Source: an uncultured Dehalococcoidia bacterium (GTDB lineage Bacteria; Chloroflexota; Dehalococcoidia; Bin125). From it: a stretch of DNA of 64,000 nucleotides. The stretch lies in the NCBI GenBank assembly GCA_958295515.1, contig CATQGW010000001.1, forward strand, positions 1,194,658 to 1,258,657, written 5' to 3'. Of the stretch, positions 52,981-63,448 are shown piece after piece. Under the pieces are notes generated by a model. That model searched no databases and was not told the DNA's origin. It worked only from the letters and a program-made list of their open reading frames with translations. The position numbers and the translations under genes were made by a program. Positions within the stretch are counted from its first letter, which is position 1; each line of letters starts with the position of its first letter.

Positions 52981-53012
52981 GAGATACCCGCGGCGGGGCG
53001 CGGGTATGACGG
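52981..53012. repeat. REPIN half-element (R9)
   Basis: GAGATACCCGCG, loop, CGCGGGTATGACGG: a right half only. It lies 41 bp after the surface-protein stop. Confidence 0.85.
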
Positions 53013-53065
53013 ATCTCAGGGGCGGCGGAGCGCAAGCTGTTAGCCTCCCGTTCGGAGGCGGCGCG

Positions 53066-53953
53066 ATGTCGGCTCGGCGACCTACTGATGCGCATCCGCG
53101 GACGCCGTTTGCGCCGAACCGGGCGGACCGCGAGCGTCGGCTGGCGATCGCTACCTGCGAGGACTGCGGCGGCGAATTCGACCTGGCCGCGGCGGACCCG
53201 CGCGCGCGGGTTTGCGCGCCGTGCTTCGACCGCTCGCTGCACGCGGTGGAAGTCGCCTTTCTGGAAAACTATGCGCGCTTCGGGGCGAAGGCGCACCGCA
53301 CCGTCGCCGAAGCGCTGTTCCGCTCGCAGGCGTTGGCGGATCCGGACGACCGCAAAGTGATCGGGATGCGGATTGTCGAGGAGTACCTCAACGCGGCGCA
53401 GGAGCTGATGGCGCTCTATCTGGCGATGCGCCGCCGCCACGAGCAGCCGCTGTTGACCACGTTTATGAACTTCGAGCTGGCCGCGCCGTCGGTGGCGGCC
53501 TTCCGCGCGCTCACGCTGGGGCGCAATTCGAGCGAACTGCTGCGGGACTTGCAGCTGCCCACGCTCGCCGATGTGGAGGCCGCGCGGGGCGAAATTCCGA
53601 AGAAAGACTTCCGTGCGTTCGCCGCCGCGACCGCCGCGGTCGCACACGGGATCGAGCGGGTGCAGCGGGTCGATCAGGGCGTGCTGCTCGAGTTGGCGGA
53701 CGGGCTGCGCTCGTCGGCGACGCTGACGCACAAGCTGGACTGGCTGCCGGAGCGGGCGATGAACCCGGATCAGGTGGCGCTGGTCGTGCTCGAACAGCGC
53801 CGCCGCGTGGTGCTCACGCACGCGCTCGCGATCCACGAGCCGCAGCTCGAAGTGTTCATCGACGCGATCGACAAGATCACCGCGGCTGCGCGTGATCTGA
53901 TCTGGCTCTACCTTCACGTGCGGGACACGATGGCGCTGGAGGGACAGGCATGA
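53066..53953 (+). CDS. Uncharacterised helical protein with an N-terminal Cys4 site
   Basis: A 295-residue protein. The start ATG at 53066 has GGAGG seven bases upstream. Residues about 30-60 contain CEDCGGEFDLAAADPRARVC followed by APCFD, a likely zinc ribbon. The rest is predominantly alpha-helical, with segments such as IVEEYLNAAQELMALYLAMR and RRVVLTHALAIHEPQLEVF. I do not recognise the family. It overlaps the SDR gene by 4 bp (53950-53953) and therefore belongs to the SDR-nitrilase-P1 peptidase operon. It could be a scaffold or regulator of those enzymes, but nothing proves this. Confidence 0.7.
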   Translation: MSARRPTDAHPRTPFAPNRADRERRLAIATCEDCGGEFDLAAADPRARVCAPCFDRSLHAVEVAFLENYARFGAKAHRTVAEALFRSQALADPDDRKVIGMRIVEEYLNAAQELMALYLAMRRRHEQPLLTTFMNFELAAPSVAAFRALTLGRNSSELLRDLQLPTLADVEAARGEIPKKDFRAFAAATAAVAHGIERVQRVDQGVLLELADGLRSSATLTHKLDWLPERAMNPDQVALVVLEQRRRVVLTHALAIHEPQLEVFIDAIDKITAAARDLIWLYLHVRDTMALEGQA

Positions 53954-54744
53954 CCGCATCACCGTTTTCGCTGGATGGTCATGTGGTGCTGGTCTCCGGC
54001 GCGGGGCGCGGGATTGGCAAGGCTGCTGCGCAGCTGATCGCGCAGATGGGCGCGAGCGTCGCGCTCACGGCGCGCACCGTGGCGCAGATCGAAGAGGTTG
54101 CGGAGGGCATCCGCGAGGAGGGCGGGGAGGCGCACGCCTTCCGCGCGGACCTGGCAGAGATCGACGATCACGCGAGCCTGCTGGACGATGTGGAGCAGAC
54201 CTGCGGGCCGCTGAGCGGGCTGGTCAATGTCGCGGGGATCAGCCCGATTCTGCAGCGGGGCGAGCGGGTGACGGCGGAGGAGTACGACCAGATTATGCAG
54301 ATCAACCAGCGCGGCACCTTCTTTCTGACGCGCAATGTGGCGGCGCGCTGGATTGAGGCGGGGCGCGGGGGAAGCGTGGTCACGATTTCCTCGGTGGGCG
54401 CGCAGTACGGCCTGCCGCGCCAGGCGCCGTACGCGATGACGCGGGCCGCAGTCGAGGCGATGACCCGCACCTTCGCAGCGGAGTGGGCGCACGCGCTGGC
54501 CGAGCCGATTCGGGTCAACTGCGTCGCGCCGGCGTTCATCGATACGCCGCTGACGGAGCCGATGCCGAGCTGGTACCGGGAGCGGGTGACGGAGCACACG
54601 GCGATGCGTCGGCTGGGCGCGGACGACGAAGTGGCGGGGGCGGTCGCTTTTCTGCTCTCCGACGCGGCGAGCTACATCACCGGAGCGGTGCTGCCGGTCG
54701 CGGGCGGCTACGGGCTCTGGTCGCTCGACCCGCCGCCGAGCTAG
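53950..54744 (+). CDS. SDR-family oxidoreductase with Lys to Arg at the catalytic site
   Basis: A 264-residue classical short-chain dehydrogenase. The NAD(P)-binding site is GAGRGIG (17-23), then NVAG (93-96) instead of NNAG, and the catalytic Ser is in TISSVG (Ser147 or Ser148). The active Tyr161 is in YAMTR, so the canonical YxxxK is YxxxR here. Arg could partly replace Lys, but activity may be reduced or changed. The C-terminal part GAVLPVAGGYGLW is typical. Substrate unknown. It is coupled to the upstream unknown gene and 4 bp from the nitrilase gene. Confidence 0.88.
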   Translation: MTASPFSLDGHVVLVSGAGRGIGKAAAQLIAQMGASVALTARTVAQIEEVAEGIREEGGEAHAFRADLAEIDDHASLLDDVEQTCGPLSGLVNVAGISPILQRGERVTAEEYDQIMQINQRGTFFLTRNVAARWIEAGRGGSVVTISSVGAQYGLPRQAPYAMTRAAVEAMTRTFAAEWAHALAEPIRVNCVAPAFIDTPLTEPMPSWYRERVTEHTAMRRLGADDEVAGAVAFLLSDAASYITGAVLPVAGGYGLWSLDPPPS

Positions 54745-54748
54745 CCCG

Positions 54749-55705
54749 ATGTCCGCTCCCTACGTCGCCGCCGCCGTGCAGTGGGCGCCGGGTCTCACGC
54801 TGGAGGCCGGGGTTGAGCGGGCGGAAGCGGCGATTGCGGAGGCGGCGCGGAGCGGCGCGTCGCTGATTGTCTTTCCCGAGACGTGGATCCCGATGTATCC
54901 GTACTTCCACTCGCGATCGGCGGACCGCGTCTCCTTCGCGCGCCTCTACGAGCAGCTGTTCCAGCAGAGCGTGATCATCGGCGGTGCAGCGTGGAATCGG
55001 ATCGCCGCCGCGGCACGCGACGCCGGAGCGGCGGTGGTGATTGGCGTCAACGAGCGCGAGCCGCGCGGCGGGACGCTGTACAACACGCTGGCCTACATCG
55101 GGGCGGACGGCGCGCTGCTGGGCCGGCACCGCAAGCTGGTGCCGACGCTTTCCGAGCGGTTGATCTGGGGCTACGGCGACGGCGCGGATCTGGATGTCTA
55201 CGAGACGCCGCAGGGACGGCTCGGCGGGCTGATCTGCTACGAGCACCACATGGCTCCCGCGCGCTACGCGCTGGCCGGGCTGGGGGTGCAAATTCACGCT
55301 TCGGTCTGGCCGGGCTGGGAGACGTTGCATCCCGTCGTTGACGCCGCCACGCGGCAGCTGGCGTATGAGAACGCCTGCTTTGTGATCGTCGCCCGCGAGG
55401 TGATGTCGGCGGAGCGGCTGCCGGCCGGCACGCCGTTCGCGGAGGAGCCGTTCTGGGAGGCCGACGGGGGCAGCGCGATCATCGCGCCGGGCGGCAAGTA
55501 TCTGGCCGGCCCGGCGACCGGTGAGGAGACGATCCTCTACGCGGAGCTGGATCCGCGGGCCACGATTGAGTCGAAGCGCTGGGTCGACAGCGTGGGGCAC
55601 TACAGCCGCCCGGATGTGTTCCAGCTGCGCTGGAATCGCACGCCGCGCCGGCCGCTGGTGATCCACTCCGAAGCAACGCCGCCGGAGTTGGCCGATGCCG
55701 AATAG
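54749..55705 (+). CDS. Carbon-nitrogen hydrolase (nitrilase-like)
   Basis: A 318-residue enzyme of the nitrilase superfamily, with the catalytic triad Glu44 (VFPETWIP), Lys129 (RHRKLVPT) and Cys163 (GGLICYEHHM). The insertion VIIGGAAW and the length resemble nitrilase-branch members more than amidases, though the CYEH motif differs from the usual CWEN. It hydrolyses nitriles or amides to acids and ammonia. The gene overlaps the P1 peptidase gene by 11 bp (55695-55705), so they form one operon. Confidence 0.88.
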   Translation: MSAPYVAAAVQWAPGLTLEAGVERAEAAIAEAARSGASLIVFPETWIPMYPYFHSRSADRVSFARLYEQLFQQSVIIGGAAWNRIAAAARDAGAAVVIGVNEREPRGGTLYNTLAYIGADGALLGRHRKLVPTLSERLIWGYGDGADLDVYETPQGRLGGLICYEHHMAPARYALAGLGVQIHASVWPGWETLHPVVDAATRQLAYENACFVIVAREVMSAERLPAGTPFAEEPFWEADGGSAIIAPGGKYLAGPATGEETILYAELDPRATIESKRWVDSVGHYSRPDVFQLRWNRTPRRPLVIHSEATPPELADAE

Positions 55706-56720
55706 CGCCGCGCCCCGCGAAGACGCGATTACCGCGGTGCCGGGGATCAAGCTCGGCCACTGGACCAATCGGCGCTGGGCGACGGGCTGCACGGCGATCA
55801 TCTGCGAGCAGGGCGCGACGCCCGGCTATTTCGGTCCCGGCGGCGCGCCGGGCACGCTCGACACCGACTTGATGCGGGCGGAGAACGCGGTGGCCAGGGT
55901 GCATGCGATCCTGCTCACCGGCGGCAGTCTGTTCGGTCTGGAAGCCGCAGCCGGCATAAAGCGACTGCTGGTGGAGCAGGGCGTGGGCGACCGCCTGGCT
56001 CCGGGGTTGCCGCCGATCCCGATTGTCGCTGGGGCGGTCGTCTTTGATCTGCCGATCGGGCAATCGAGGCATCCCGATCGGGACGCCGGCTACCGCGCGG
56101 CGCGCGCGGCGCGCGCCGGCGCGGTGGAGCAGGGTTCGGTGGGGGTGGGGACCGGCTGCACCGTCGGCAAGGCCGGGGCGCGCCAGCTTGCTGTGAAAGG
56201 TGGGCTCGGCAGCGCGGCGGCGCGGCATGAATCGGGGTTGGTCGTGGGGGCGGTTGTGGCGACCAACTCCGTCGGGGACATCATCGATCCGGCGACGGGG
56301 CGGCTGGTCGCCGGCGTTCGCGCCGGTCCGAACGGGGAGATGGCGCGCAGCGCCGAGCTGATGCGCGCCAAGTCCTATGCGGATTACGTGGCTGAGGCGG
56401 GGCAGACCGCGGACGCGCTCCAGGCCGGCGCGAACACCACGCTTGCGGTCGTCGCGACCAACGCGCGGCTGCACAAAGGGCAGTCCAAGCGTCTGGCGAT
56501 CATGGCCAGCGCGGGACTGGCCCGCGCGATTGATCCCGTGTTTACGCCCGGGGATGGGGACTCGATCTTCACGCTTGCGACCGGCGAGGTGGATATTTCG
56601 CCCGCGCCCGCGCTGCTCACATTGCTGGGCATTCTCGCGGCGGAAGCAGTGGGTCAGGCGACGCTTCGGAGTGTCCGCCAGGCGACGGGGCTGGCGGGGG
56701 TTCCCGCGATCGGGGACTGA
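55695..56720 (+). CDS. P1-family N-terminal nucleophile peptidase (DmpA/L-aminopeptidase-like)
   Basis: A 341-residue S58-family protein. ITAVPGIKLGHWTN starts the fold; VGVGTGCTVGK and GVVVGAVVATN-like blocks are present. The autocatalytic site is in GANTTLAVVATNA, with predicted cleavage between Asn247 and Thr248 so that Thr248 becomes the nucleophile. Members release N-terminal amino acids or hydrolyse beta-peptides. Together with the nitrilase and SDR it suggests an amide or peptide-derivative degradation pathway, but the substrate is unknown. Confidence 0.88.
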   Translation: MPNSAAPREDAITAVPGIKLGHWTNRRWATGCTAIICEQGATPGYFGPGGAPGTLDTDLMRAENAVARVHAILLTGGSLFGLEAAAGIKRLLVEQGVGDRLAPGLPPIPIVAGAVVFDLPIGQSRHPDRDAGYRAARAARAGAVEQGSVGVGTGCTVGKAGARQLAVKGGLGSAAARHESGLVVGAVVATNSVGDIIDPATGRLVAGVRAGPNGEMARSAELMRAKSYADYVAEAGQTADALQAGANTTLAVVATNARLHKGQSKRLAIMASAGLARAIDPVFTPGDGDSIFTLATGEVDISPAPALLTLLGILAAEAVGQATLRSVRQATGLAGVPAIGD

Positions 56721-56757
56721 ACACGCGCGTCATCTCTTGCATCGCCTTTCGACTCTC

Positions 56758-56785
56758 TATAAAATCCTTACAGTGTGAGAGAGTG
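56758..56785 (+). promoter_or_regulatory. Upstream region of the AlbA_2 gene: TATAAA plus repeat motifs
   Basis: TATAAA at 56758-56763 may be a -10, with TTGCAT at 56737-56742 as a short-spaced -35. AAAATCCTTACAGTG (56761-56775) recurs at 58320-58334, and TGTGAGAGAGTG (56774-56785) is a member of the TGAGAG motif group that recurs at 58336-58416. Confidence 0.4.
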
Positions 56786-56790
56786 CAGCT

Positions 56791-58206
56791 GTGCCGCTTT
56801 CGTTTGAGCATCTTCAAGCGTTGTCCCCCGTTGCCCGCGCCGAGCGCCTGCTCGAGGAGCCGGAAGGGCAATGGTTCGACCGCAAAAGCTCCCGTGTCGG
56901 CGCGCGCGATCTGGCGAAAGCGCTGGTGGCGATGGCCAACGCCGAAGGCGGGCTGCTCGCGATCGGGCTGCACAGCGGCGTCTGCGAGGGCGTCGACGCC
57001 AAGGCCGGCGCGCAGAATCAGTGGCGTCAGATCGGTTTCAAGTTCACCGATCCGCCGGTGCCGTTTGAGACCGCGCTGCTCAGTTGTGTGAACACTGCCG
57101 GCGACGCCGACCACTTGTTCATCATCACCGTGCCGCCGAGCGACCAGGTGCATGCCACGACCGCCGGCGATGTCTTTCTGCGGGTCGGCGATGAGAACCG
57201 CAGACTCTCCTTCGACCAGCGCATTCAGCTGCAATACGACCGCGGCGACACCGGCTTTGAGCGCACACCGGCAGCCAAGTTCGGCGATGCAGAGCTGGAT
57301 GACGAGCTGATCGCTGCCTACGTGGAACGCATCGGGGCTCCGGATTCGCAGCGCCTGCTGCAGGCGCGGGGGCTGATCGACAAAGATGGCGCGCCGCTGA
57401 TCGCCGGCCAGCTGCTCTTCGGACGCGAGCCGCAGCAAGCATTTCCCGAAGCGTACGTTCGGGTACTGAAGTACGACGGCGTTGAGCGGCTCACCGGCGC
57501 TGTGCAGAATGTCGCGGCAGACCTGCGTTGCGAGGGCGCGCTGCCGCGCCAGATTGACACGGCGCAGGCCGCGATCCGCGAGGCGTTGCCGAAGCATCGC
57601 TTGCTCGGCCCCGACGGACGCTTCGGCTGGTTCGGCATCGTGCCCGAACTGGTCTGGCTGGAAGCGCTCGTCAACGCGGTGATCCACCGCGCCTACAGCA
57701 ACTTCGGCGACCACATCCGCGTCGAGATTTTCGACGACCGGCTGGAGATCTCCAGTCCCGGCCGCTTCCCAGGCATCAGTTCTCCCGTTGATCTGACCCG
57801 CGTCGCGCGTTTCGCTCGCAACCCGCGCATCGCGCGTGTGATGTCCGAGCTCTCCTACGGCCAGGAACTCGGCGAAGGGCTGCGGCGCATGGTGGCGGAG
57901 ATGGAATCAAACCGGCGCCGCCCGCCGCTGGTGCGGGAAACGGCGGGAAACGTGCAGGTCGCGCTGCTCGGCGCTCTCGCGCTGCCCGACGCGCTCGTCG
58001 CTATGAAACCGCTCGCTCAGCAGGTCTTCAGCAAGATCGAACAAGCCGGGCGCATGCGCACCGGCGAGCTGGTCGAAGCGATTGACGCCTCTCGCCCCAC
58101 GCTGCTGAAGAGCCTCAATGCCCTCGAAGCTGCTCAGCTGGTGCGGCGGGTTGGCAGCAGTCCGCAGGATCCGAGCGCCTACTGGACCATCGACGCTGGA
58201 TCATGA
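56791..58206 (+). CDS. AlbA_2/Schlafen-like ATP-binding regulator
   Basis: A 471-residue protein with a GTG start. Residues about 15-130 form the AlbA_2 (Schlafen-type) domain: EGQWFDRKSSRVGARDLAKA with ALVAMANAEGGLLAIG. Residues about 290-400 are a HATPase_c_4-type (RecG-like C-terminal) module with EALVNAVIHRAYSNFG and NPRIARVMSELSYGQELGEG. A C-terminal winged-helix-like segment follows at about 415-470 (KSLNALEAAQLVRRVG). Proteins of this architecture are annotated as ATP-dependent transcriptional regulators, and some act in defence. It is flanked by the AAAATC and TGAGAG repeats that may be its binding sites. Confidence 0.82.
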   Translation: MPLSFEHLQALSPVARAERLLEEPEGQWFDRKSSRVGARDLAKALVAMANAEGGLLAIGLHSGVCEGVDAKAGAQNQWRQIGFKFTDPPVPFETALLSCVNTAGDADHLFIITVPPSDQVHATTAGDVFLRVGDENRRLSFDQRIQLQYDRGDTGFERTPAAKFGDAELDDELIAAYVERIGAPDSQRLLQARGLIDKDGAPLIAGQLLFGREPQQAFPEAYVRVLKYDGVERLTGAVQNVAADLRCEGALPRQIDTAQAAIREALPKHRLLGPDGRFGWFGIVPELVWLEALVNAVIHRAYSNFGDHIRVEIFDDRLEISSPGRFPGISSPVDLTRVARFARNPRIARVMSELSYGQELGEGLRRMVAEMESNRRRPPLVRETAGNVQVALLGALALPDALVAMKPLAQQVFSKIEQAGRMRTGELVEAIDASRPTLLKSLNALEAAQLVRRVGSSPQDPSAYWTIDAGS

Positions 58207-58439
58207 GCGCACTGCGCCCCTCATCGTTCGACACTCGAAACCACTCGCAAATCTTTATTGTCAGCTTGCTCGCGTTGCCCTCCCGACTCGGCTTGGAGTC
58301 CTCACGTTCTACTAACTAGAAAATCTTCACAGTGATTGAGAGTTGCCTGGACCTGCGCACACTCTCAAGCTGCTCTCAACACTCTCTTTCTAGTCGTTCT
58401 AGTAGGTGTGAGAGTGGCGTTCCACTACCCTGTGGGCCT
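58207..58439 (+). promoter_or_regulatory. AT-richer intergenic control region with TGAGAG repeats
   Basis: A 233-bp gap before surE, visibly less GC-rich than the genes. It carries AAAATCTTCACAGTG (58320-58334), TTGAGAGTTG (58336-58345), the inverted CACACTCTCAA (58358-58368), the inverted double CTCTCAACACTCTC (58373-58386), TGTGAGAGTG (58407-58416), and two CTAG words around 58390-58402. TACCCT (58426-58431) is the putative -10 of surE. Confidence 0.55.
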
Positions 58440-59225
58440 ATGGACCAGCGGCCGCTCATTCTGGTTTGCAACGACGACGGCATTGACGCTGACGGGCTTT
58501 GGTTGCTTGCTGACGCCCTTCGACCGCATGGCGAGATCATGGTGGTTGCGCCGGCATTCAACCAGTCCGGCGCGAGCGCGGCGCTGACGCTGCACCATGA
58601 CCTGGAGTCTGAGCGCGCGCACTCGCGCATTGAGGGTGTTGATGCCTGGCAGGTGAACGGCACGCCTGCGGATGCGGTCGGCATTGGGCTGCGACGCCAT
58701 GCTCCGCGCCGCGTGCAGATGATCGTCTCGGGCGTCAATCCCGGCTCGAATGTGGGACGCGACCTCCTGCACTCCGGCACCGTGATGGCCGCCGTGCAGG
58801 GCTATGTGCGGCGATTGCCCTCGGTCGCGGTCTCCTCCGGCAGCGTCGATGGCGAGCACTTGGGCGTCGCTGCGCAGGTTGGCGCGACCGTCGCCGCCTG
58901 GCTGCTCGAACGCGAGGTCGTGGAACTGCTGAACGTGAACGCGCCCAACTGCTCGCTGGCGGAGATTGCCGGCGCGGAGATCACGCACACCGCCGACGAA
59001 TCGTTCGCGCGTCTGGTGGACTTCCGCAACCCCGACGGCTCGATCCGCCGCCAGCTCGTGCCCAAAGAAGGGGTCGCGCTGCCGCCGGGCAGCGACATCG
59101 CCGCGCTCGTGCGCAACGCGGTCTCGATCACGCCGCTGCACACCGATCTCACCGCGCACGCGGCGCTGCCGCCGCTGCGGGAGGCGTTCGAGGGCTTCGA
59201 TCCGCTGCAACCGCCGCCGTGCTGA
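58440..59225 (+). CDS. surE: 5'-nucleotidase/phosphatase SurE
   Basis: 261 residues from the ATG at 58440. Metal-binding LVCNDDGIDADG (Asp12, Asp13), NQSGASAALTL and VSGVNPGSNVGRDLLHSGTV are the SurE signatures. The enzyme dephosphorylates nucleoside monophosphates and some other substrates. The frame is open to 58332, but the ATG at 58440 matches the family N-terminus and lies 8 nt after the TACCCT hexamer. Confidence 0.95.
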   Translation: MDQRPLILVCNDDGIDADGLWLLADALRPHGEIMVVAPAFNQSGASAALTLHHDLESERAHSRIEGVDAWQVNGTPADAVGIGLRRHAPRRVQMIVSGVNPGSNVGRDLLHSGTVMAAVQGYVRRLPSVAVSSGSVDGEHLGVAAQVGATVAAWLLEREVVELLNVNAPNCSLAEIAGAEITHTADESFARLVDFRNPDGSIRRQLVPKEGVALPPGSDIAALVRNAVSITPLHTDLTAHAALPPLREAFEGFDPLQPPPC

Positions 59226-59288
59226 GCGCCCGCCGCTGGTGATACCCTCGCCAGCGAACCGCCCAATCCGCCGCCGGGAGACGCTGTC

Positions 59289-60035
59289 ATGGCCGGACAC
59301 TCCAAATGGGCCCAGATCAAGCGCAAGAAAGGCGTCACCGACGCGAAGCGCGGGCAGCTGTTCACCAAGCTCGGGCGCGAGCTCGCCGTGGCTGCGCGCC
59401 AGGGCGGACCCAACCCGGATGAGAACCCGAACCTGCGCCTGGCGATCGAGCGGGCGCGCCAGAACAACATGCCCAAGGACAACATCCAGCGGGCGATCGA
59501 ACGCGCGACCAGCGCCGCCGATGCCGCGCAACTGGAGGAAATCCGCTACGAGGCCTACGGCCCGGGCGGCGCGGCGCTGCTGATCGACTCGCTCACGGAC
59601 AACCGCAACCGCACCGTCTCGGAGGTCCGGGCGGCGCTGACCCGCGCGGGCGTGAGTATGGCCGAATCCGGCGCCGTCGCCTGGATTTTCGAGCAGAAAG
59701 GCGTGATCGGCGTGGACCTCGAGGCCGGCGTCGACGCCGACGAGGTCGCGCTCGCCGCGATCGACGGCGGCGCGGAGGATGTCGCGGTCGAGCCCGATCT
59801 GGTCGAGGTGATCACCGCGCCCGGCGATCTCGAACAGGCGCGCAGCTCCGTTGAGCAGGCCGGCGTCGCCGTCGCTTCCGCCGAAGTCATCATGCGCCCG
59901 ACCAACACGGTTGAGGTCGGCGGCGACAAGGCGCGCGCGCTGATGCGGCTGATCGACGCGCTCGAAGAGCTGGACGATGTGCAGCGAGTCTTCACCAACG
60001 CCGACTTCCCCGACGCGGTGCTCGCTGAAGCCTGA
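59289..60035 (+). CDS. yebC: YebC/PmpR family transcription or translation factor (TACO1-like)
   Basis: A 248-residue protein. MAGHSKWAQIKRKKGVTDAK is the universal N-terminus, followed by FTKLGRELAVAARQGGPNP and IERATSAAD. The second domain contains YEAYGPGGAALLIDSLTDNRNRT. Members bind DNA or assist translation of proline-rich motifs. The gene lies just upstream of ruvC-ruvA, the conserved YebC-RuvC-RuvA order, which supports all three calls. GGGAG precedes the ATG. Confidence 0.95.
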   Translation: MAGHSKWAQIKRKKGVTDAKRGQLFTKLGRELAVAARQGGPNPDENPNLRLAIERARQNNMPKDNIQRAIERATSAADAAQLEEIRYEAYGPGGAALLIDSLTDNRNRTVSEVRAALTRAGVSMAESGAVAWIFEQKGVIGVDLEAGVDADEVALAAIDGGAEDVAVEPDLVEVITAPGDLEQARSSVEQAGVAVASAEVIMRPTNTVEVGGDKARALMRLIDALEELDDVQRVFTNADFPDAVLAEA

Positions 60036-60057
60036 CGCCGCGCACACCCAAGCCCGC

Positions 60058-60073
60058 TAACCTCTAGTGAATG
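60058..60073 (+). promoter_or_regulatory. ruvC -10 hexamer abutting the start codon
   Basis: TAACCT at 60058-60063 is 7 nt before the ATG at 60071, the geometry of a leaderless transcript. Confidence 0.45.
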
Positions 60074-60571
60074 ACCACTCCGCGCGGCATCCTCGGCATC
60101 GATCCCGGCCTGCGCGCCACCGGCTGGGGCGTGTTGGCGATTGCGCCCGATGGAGCGGCGCAGCTGGCTTGGGGCGTCGTCCGGCCCAGCGCCGATTCGC
60201 TGGCTGAGCGGTTGCTGCAGATTCACCAGGGCATCGTCCAGGTGATCGAGCGCCACCACCCCGTCGCGGTGGCGGTCGAGCGTCCCTTCGTGCGTCATAA
60301 CGTGCGCACCGCCGTCGCGCTCGGGCAGGCCGAGGCCGCCGCGATGATGGCCGCCAGTCTGGCCGGCCTCGAAGTTGCCGAGTACGCCCCGCGCGCGATC
60401 CGCGAAGCGGTCGCGGGCGACGGCGCAGCGGACAAGCAGGCGGTCGCCGCCGCGCTCGTTGCCCGCCTCCAGCTGGGCGAGCTCAAGGCCTCCTCCGACG
60501 CCGCCGACGCGCTCGCCGTCGCCTACTGTCACGCGCTGATGACCGAAGCGCAGACGCTGGCGGTTCGATGA
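60071..60571 (+). CDS. ruvC: Crossover junction endodeoxyribonuclease RuvC
   Basis: A 166-residue resolvase. The active-site acidic residues are visible: GIDPGLRATGWGV (Asp), VAVERPFV (Glu), and SSDAADALAVAYCHAL (Asp pair). It cleaves Holliday junctions with RuvAB. Its stop overlaps the ruvA ATG by 4 bp (60568-60571). Confidence 0.95.
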   Translation: MTTPRGILGIDPGLRATGWGVLAIAPDGAAQLAWGVVRPSADSLAERLLQIHQGIVQVIERHHPVAVAVERPFVRHNVRTAVALGQAEAAAMMAASLAGLEVAEYAPRAIREAVAGDGAADKQAVAAALVARLQLGELKASSDAADALAVAYCHALMTEAQTLAVR

Positions 60572-61209
60572 TCTCGCGCGTGCGCGGCAAGGCGGTCGCC
60601 TGGCACGAAGAGAGCCAGAGCGTGGAGGTCGAGATCATTCCCGGGCTGGTCTACGAGGTGCGCCTGCCCACCGCCTGCTGGCGCGCGCTCGAAGCCGAGC
60701 GCCCCGAAGAGGTTTCGCTCTTCACCCACTACCACGTGCCCGATCGGGCGCCGATCCCGGTGCTGATCGGTTTCCAGCGCCCCGCCGAGCGCGACTTCTT
60801 CCGCAAGCTGATCACCGTCTCGAATATGGGCGTGACGAAGTCGCAGCGCGCGCTGGCGGCCTCGGTCTCGACGATTGCGCACTGGATTGAGGCGGAAGAT
60901 CGCCGCTCGCTGAGCGGGTTGCCGGGCATTGGGCCCCGCCAGGCGGACAAGATCATCGCCGAGCTGCGCGGCAAAGTGGTTGAGGAGATGCATCTGCGCG
61001 ACGAGGGCTACGACGGCGCGTCCGTCCTGCCCACGCGCGAACTGGAGCGCATCCAGGACGACGCGGTTGCGGCGCTGACCGGTCTCGGCTACTCGCGCCG
61101 CGAAGCGGAGCAATGGGTCGCCACCGCCGACCTCAGCGGCGAAGAAGAGCCGATTACCACCGAAGCCCTGCTCCGCACCATCCTCCGCACTCTGGCCGGC
61201 GACGCCTGA
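60568..61209 (+). CDS. ruvA: Holliday junction branch-migration protein RuvA
   Basis: A 213-residue RuvA with domain I OB fold (MISRVRGKAVAW), domain II HhH motifs (LITVSNMGVTKSQRAL and SGLPGIGPRQADKIIAEL) and the flexible domain III binding RuvB (DDAVAALTGLGYSRREAEQW). The usual next gene, ruvB, is missing; uvrB follows instead, so ruvB is encoded elsewhere. It is translationally coupled to ruvC. Confidence 0.93.
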   Translation: MISRVRGKAVAWHEESQSVEVEIIPGLVYEVRLPTACWRALEAERPEEVSLFTHYHVPDRAPIPVLIGFQRPAERDFFRKLITVSNMGVTKSQRALAASVSTIAHWIEAEDRRSLSGLPGIGPRQADKIIAELRGKVVEEMHLRDEGYDGASVLPTRELERIQDDAVAALTGLGYSRREAEQWVATADLSGEEEPITTEALLRTILRTLAGDA

Positions 61210-61314
61210 CGGTCCGACCGACTCCCGTCGTTATACCCGCCCGCCCCCGTCATCCACACGCTCTGCCGCGCCTCGCTGCTCCGCGATACTCTGAAACCTG
61301 AGAGCGAGTTTGCC

Positions 61315-63402
<2,088 letters not shown>

Positions 63403-63414
63403 TTCCACCGCGCT

Positions 63415-63442
63415 TTGACGCCCCGCGCGCGATGTTGATACT
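63415..63442 (+). promoter_or_regulatory. Promoter of the leader RNA/cyclase unit (TTGACG - 16 bp - GATACT)
   Basis: TTGACG at 63415-63420, a 16-bp spacer and GATACT at 63437-63442 predict a start at about 63449. This leaves a 192-nt leader before the GTG of the cyclase gene. Confidence 0.55.
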
Positions 63443-63448
63443 GTCGCT

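Noticed and set aside
53041..53058. Shine-Dalgarno sequestering hairpin (CCTCC/GGAGG) before the 53066 gene
   Set aside because: The CCTCC arm overlaps the proposed -10 box and would probably not be in the transcript.
61227..61260. A tenth REPIN element near the uvrB promoter
   Set aside because: It has only short CCCGCC and CGTCATCC words, with no hairpin or partner half.
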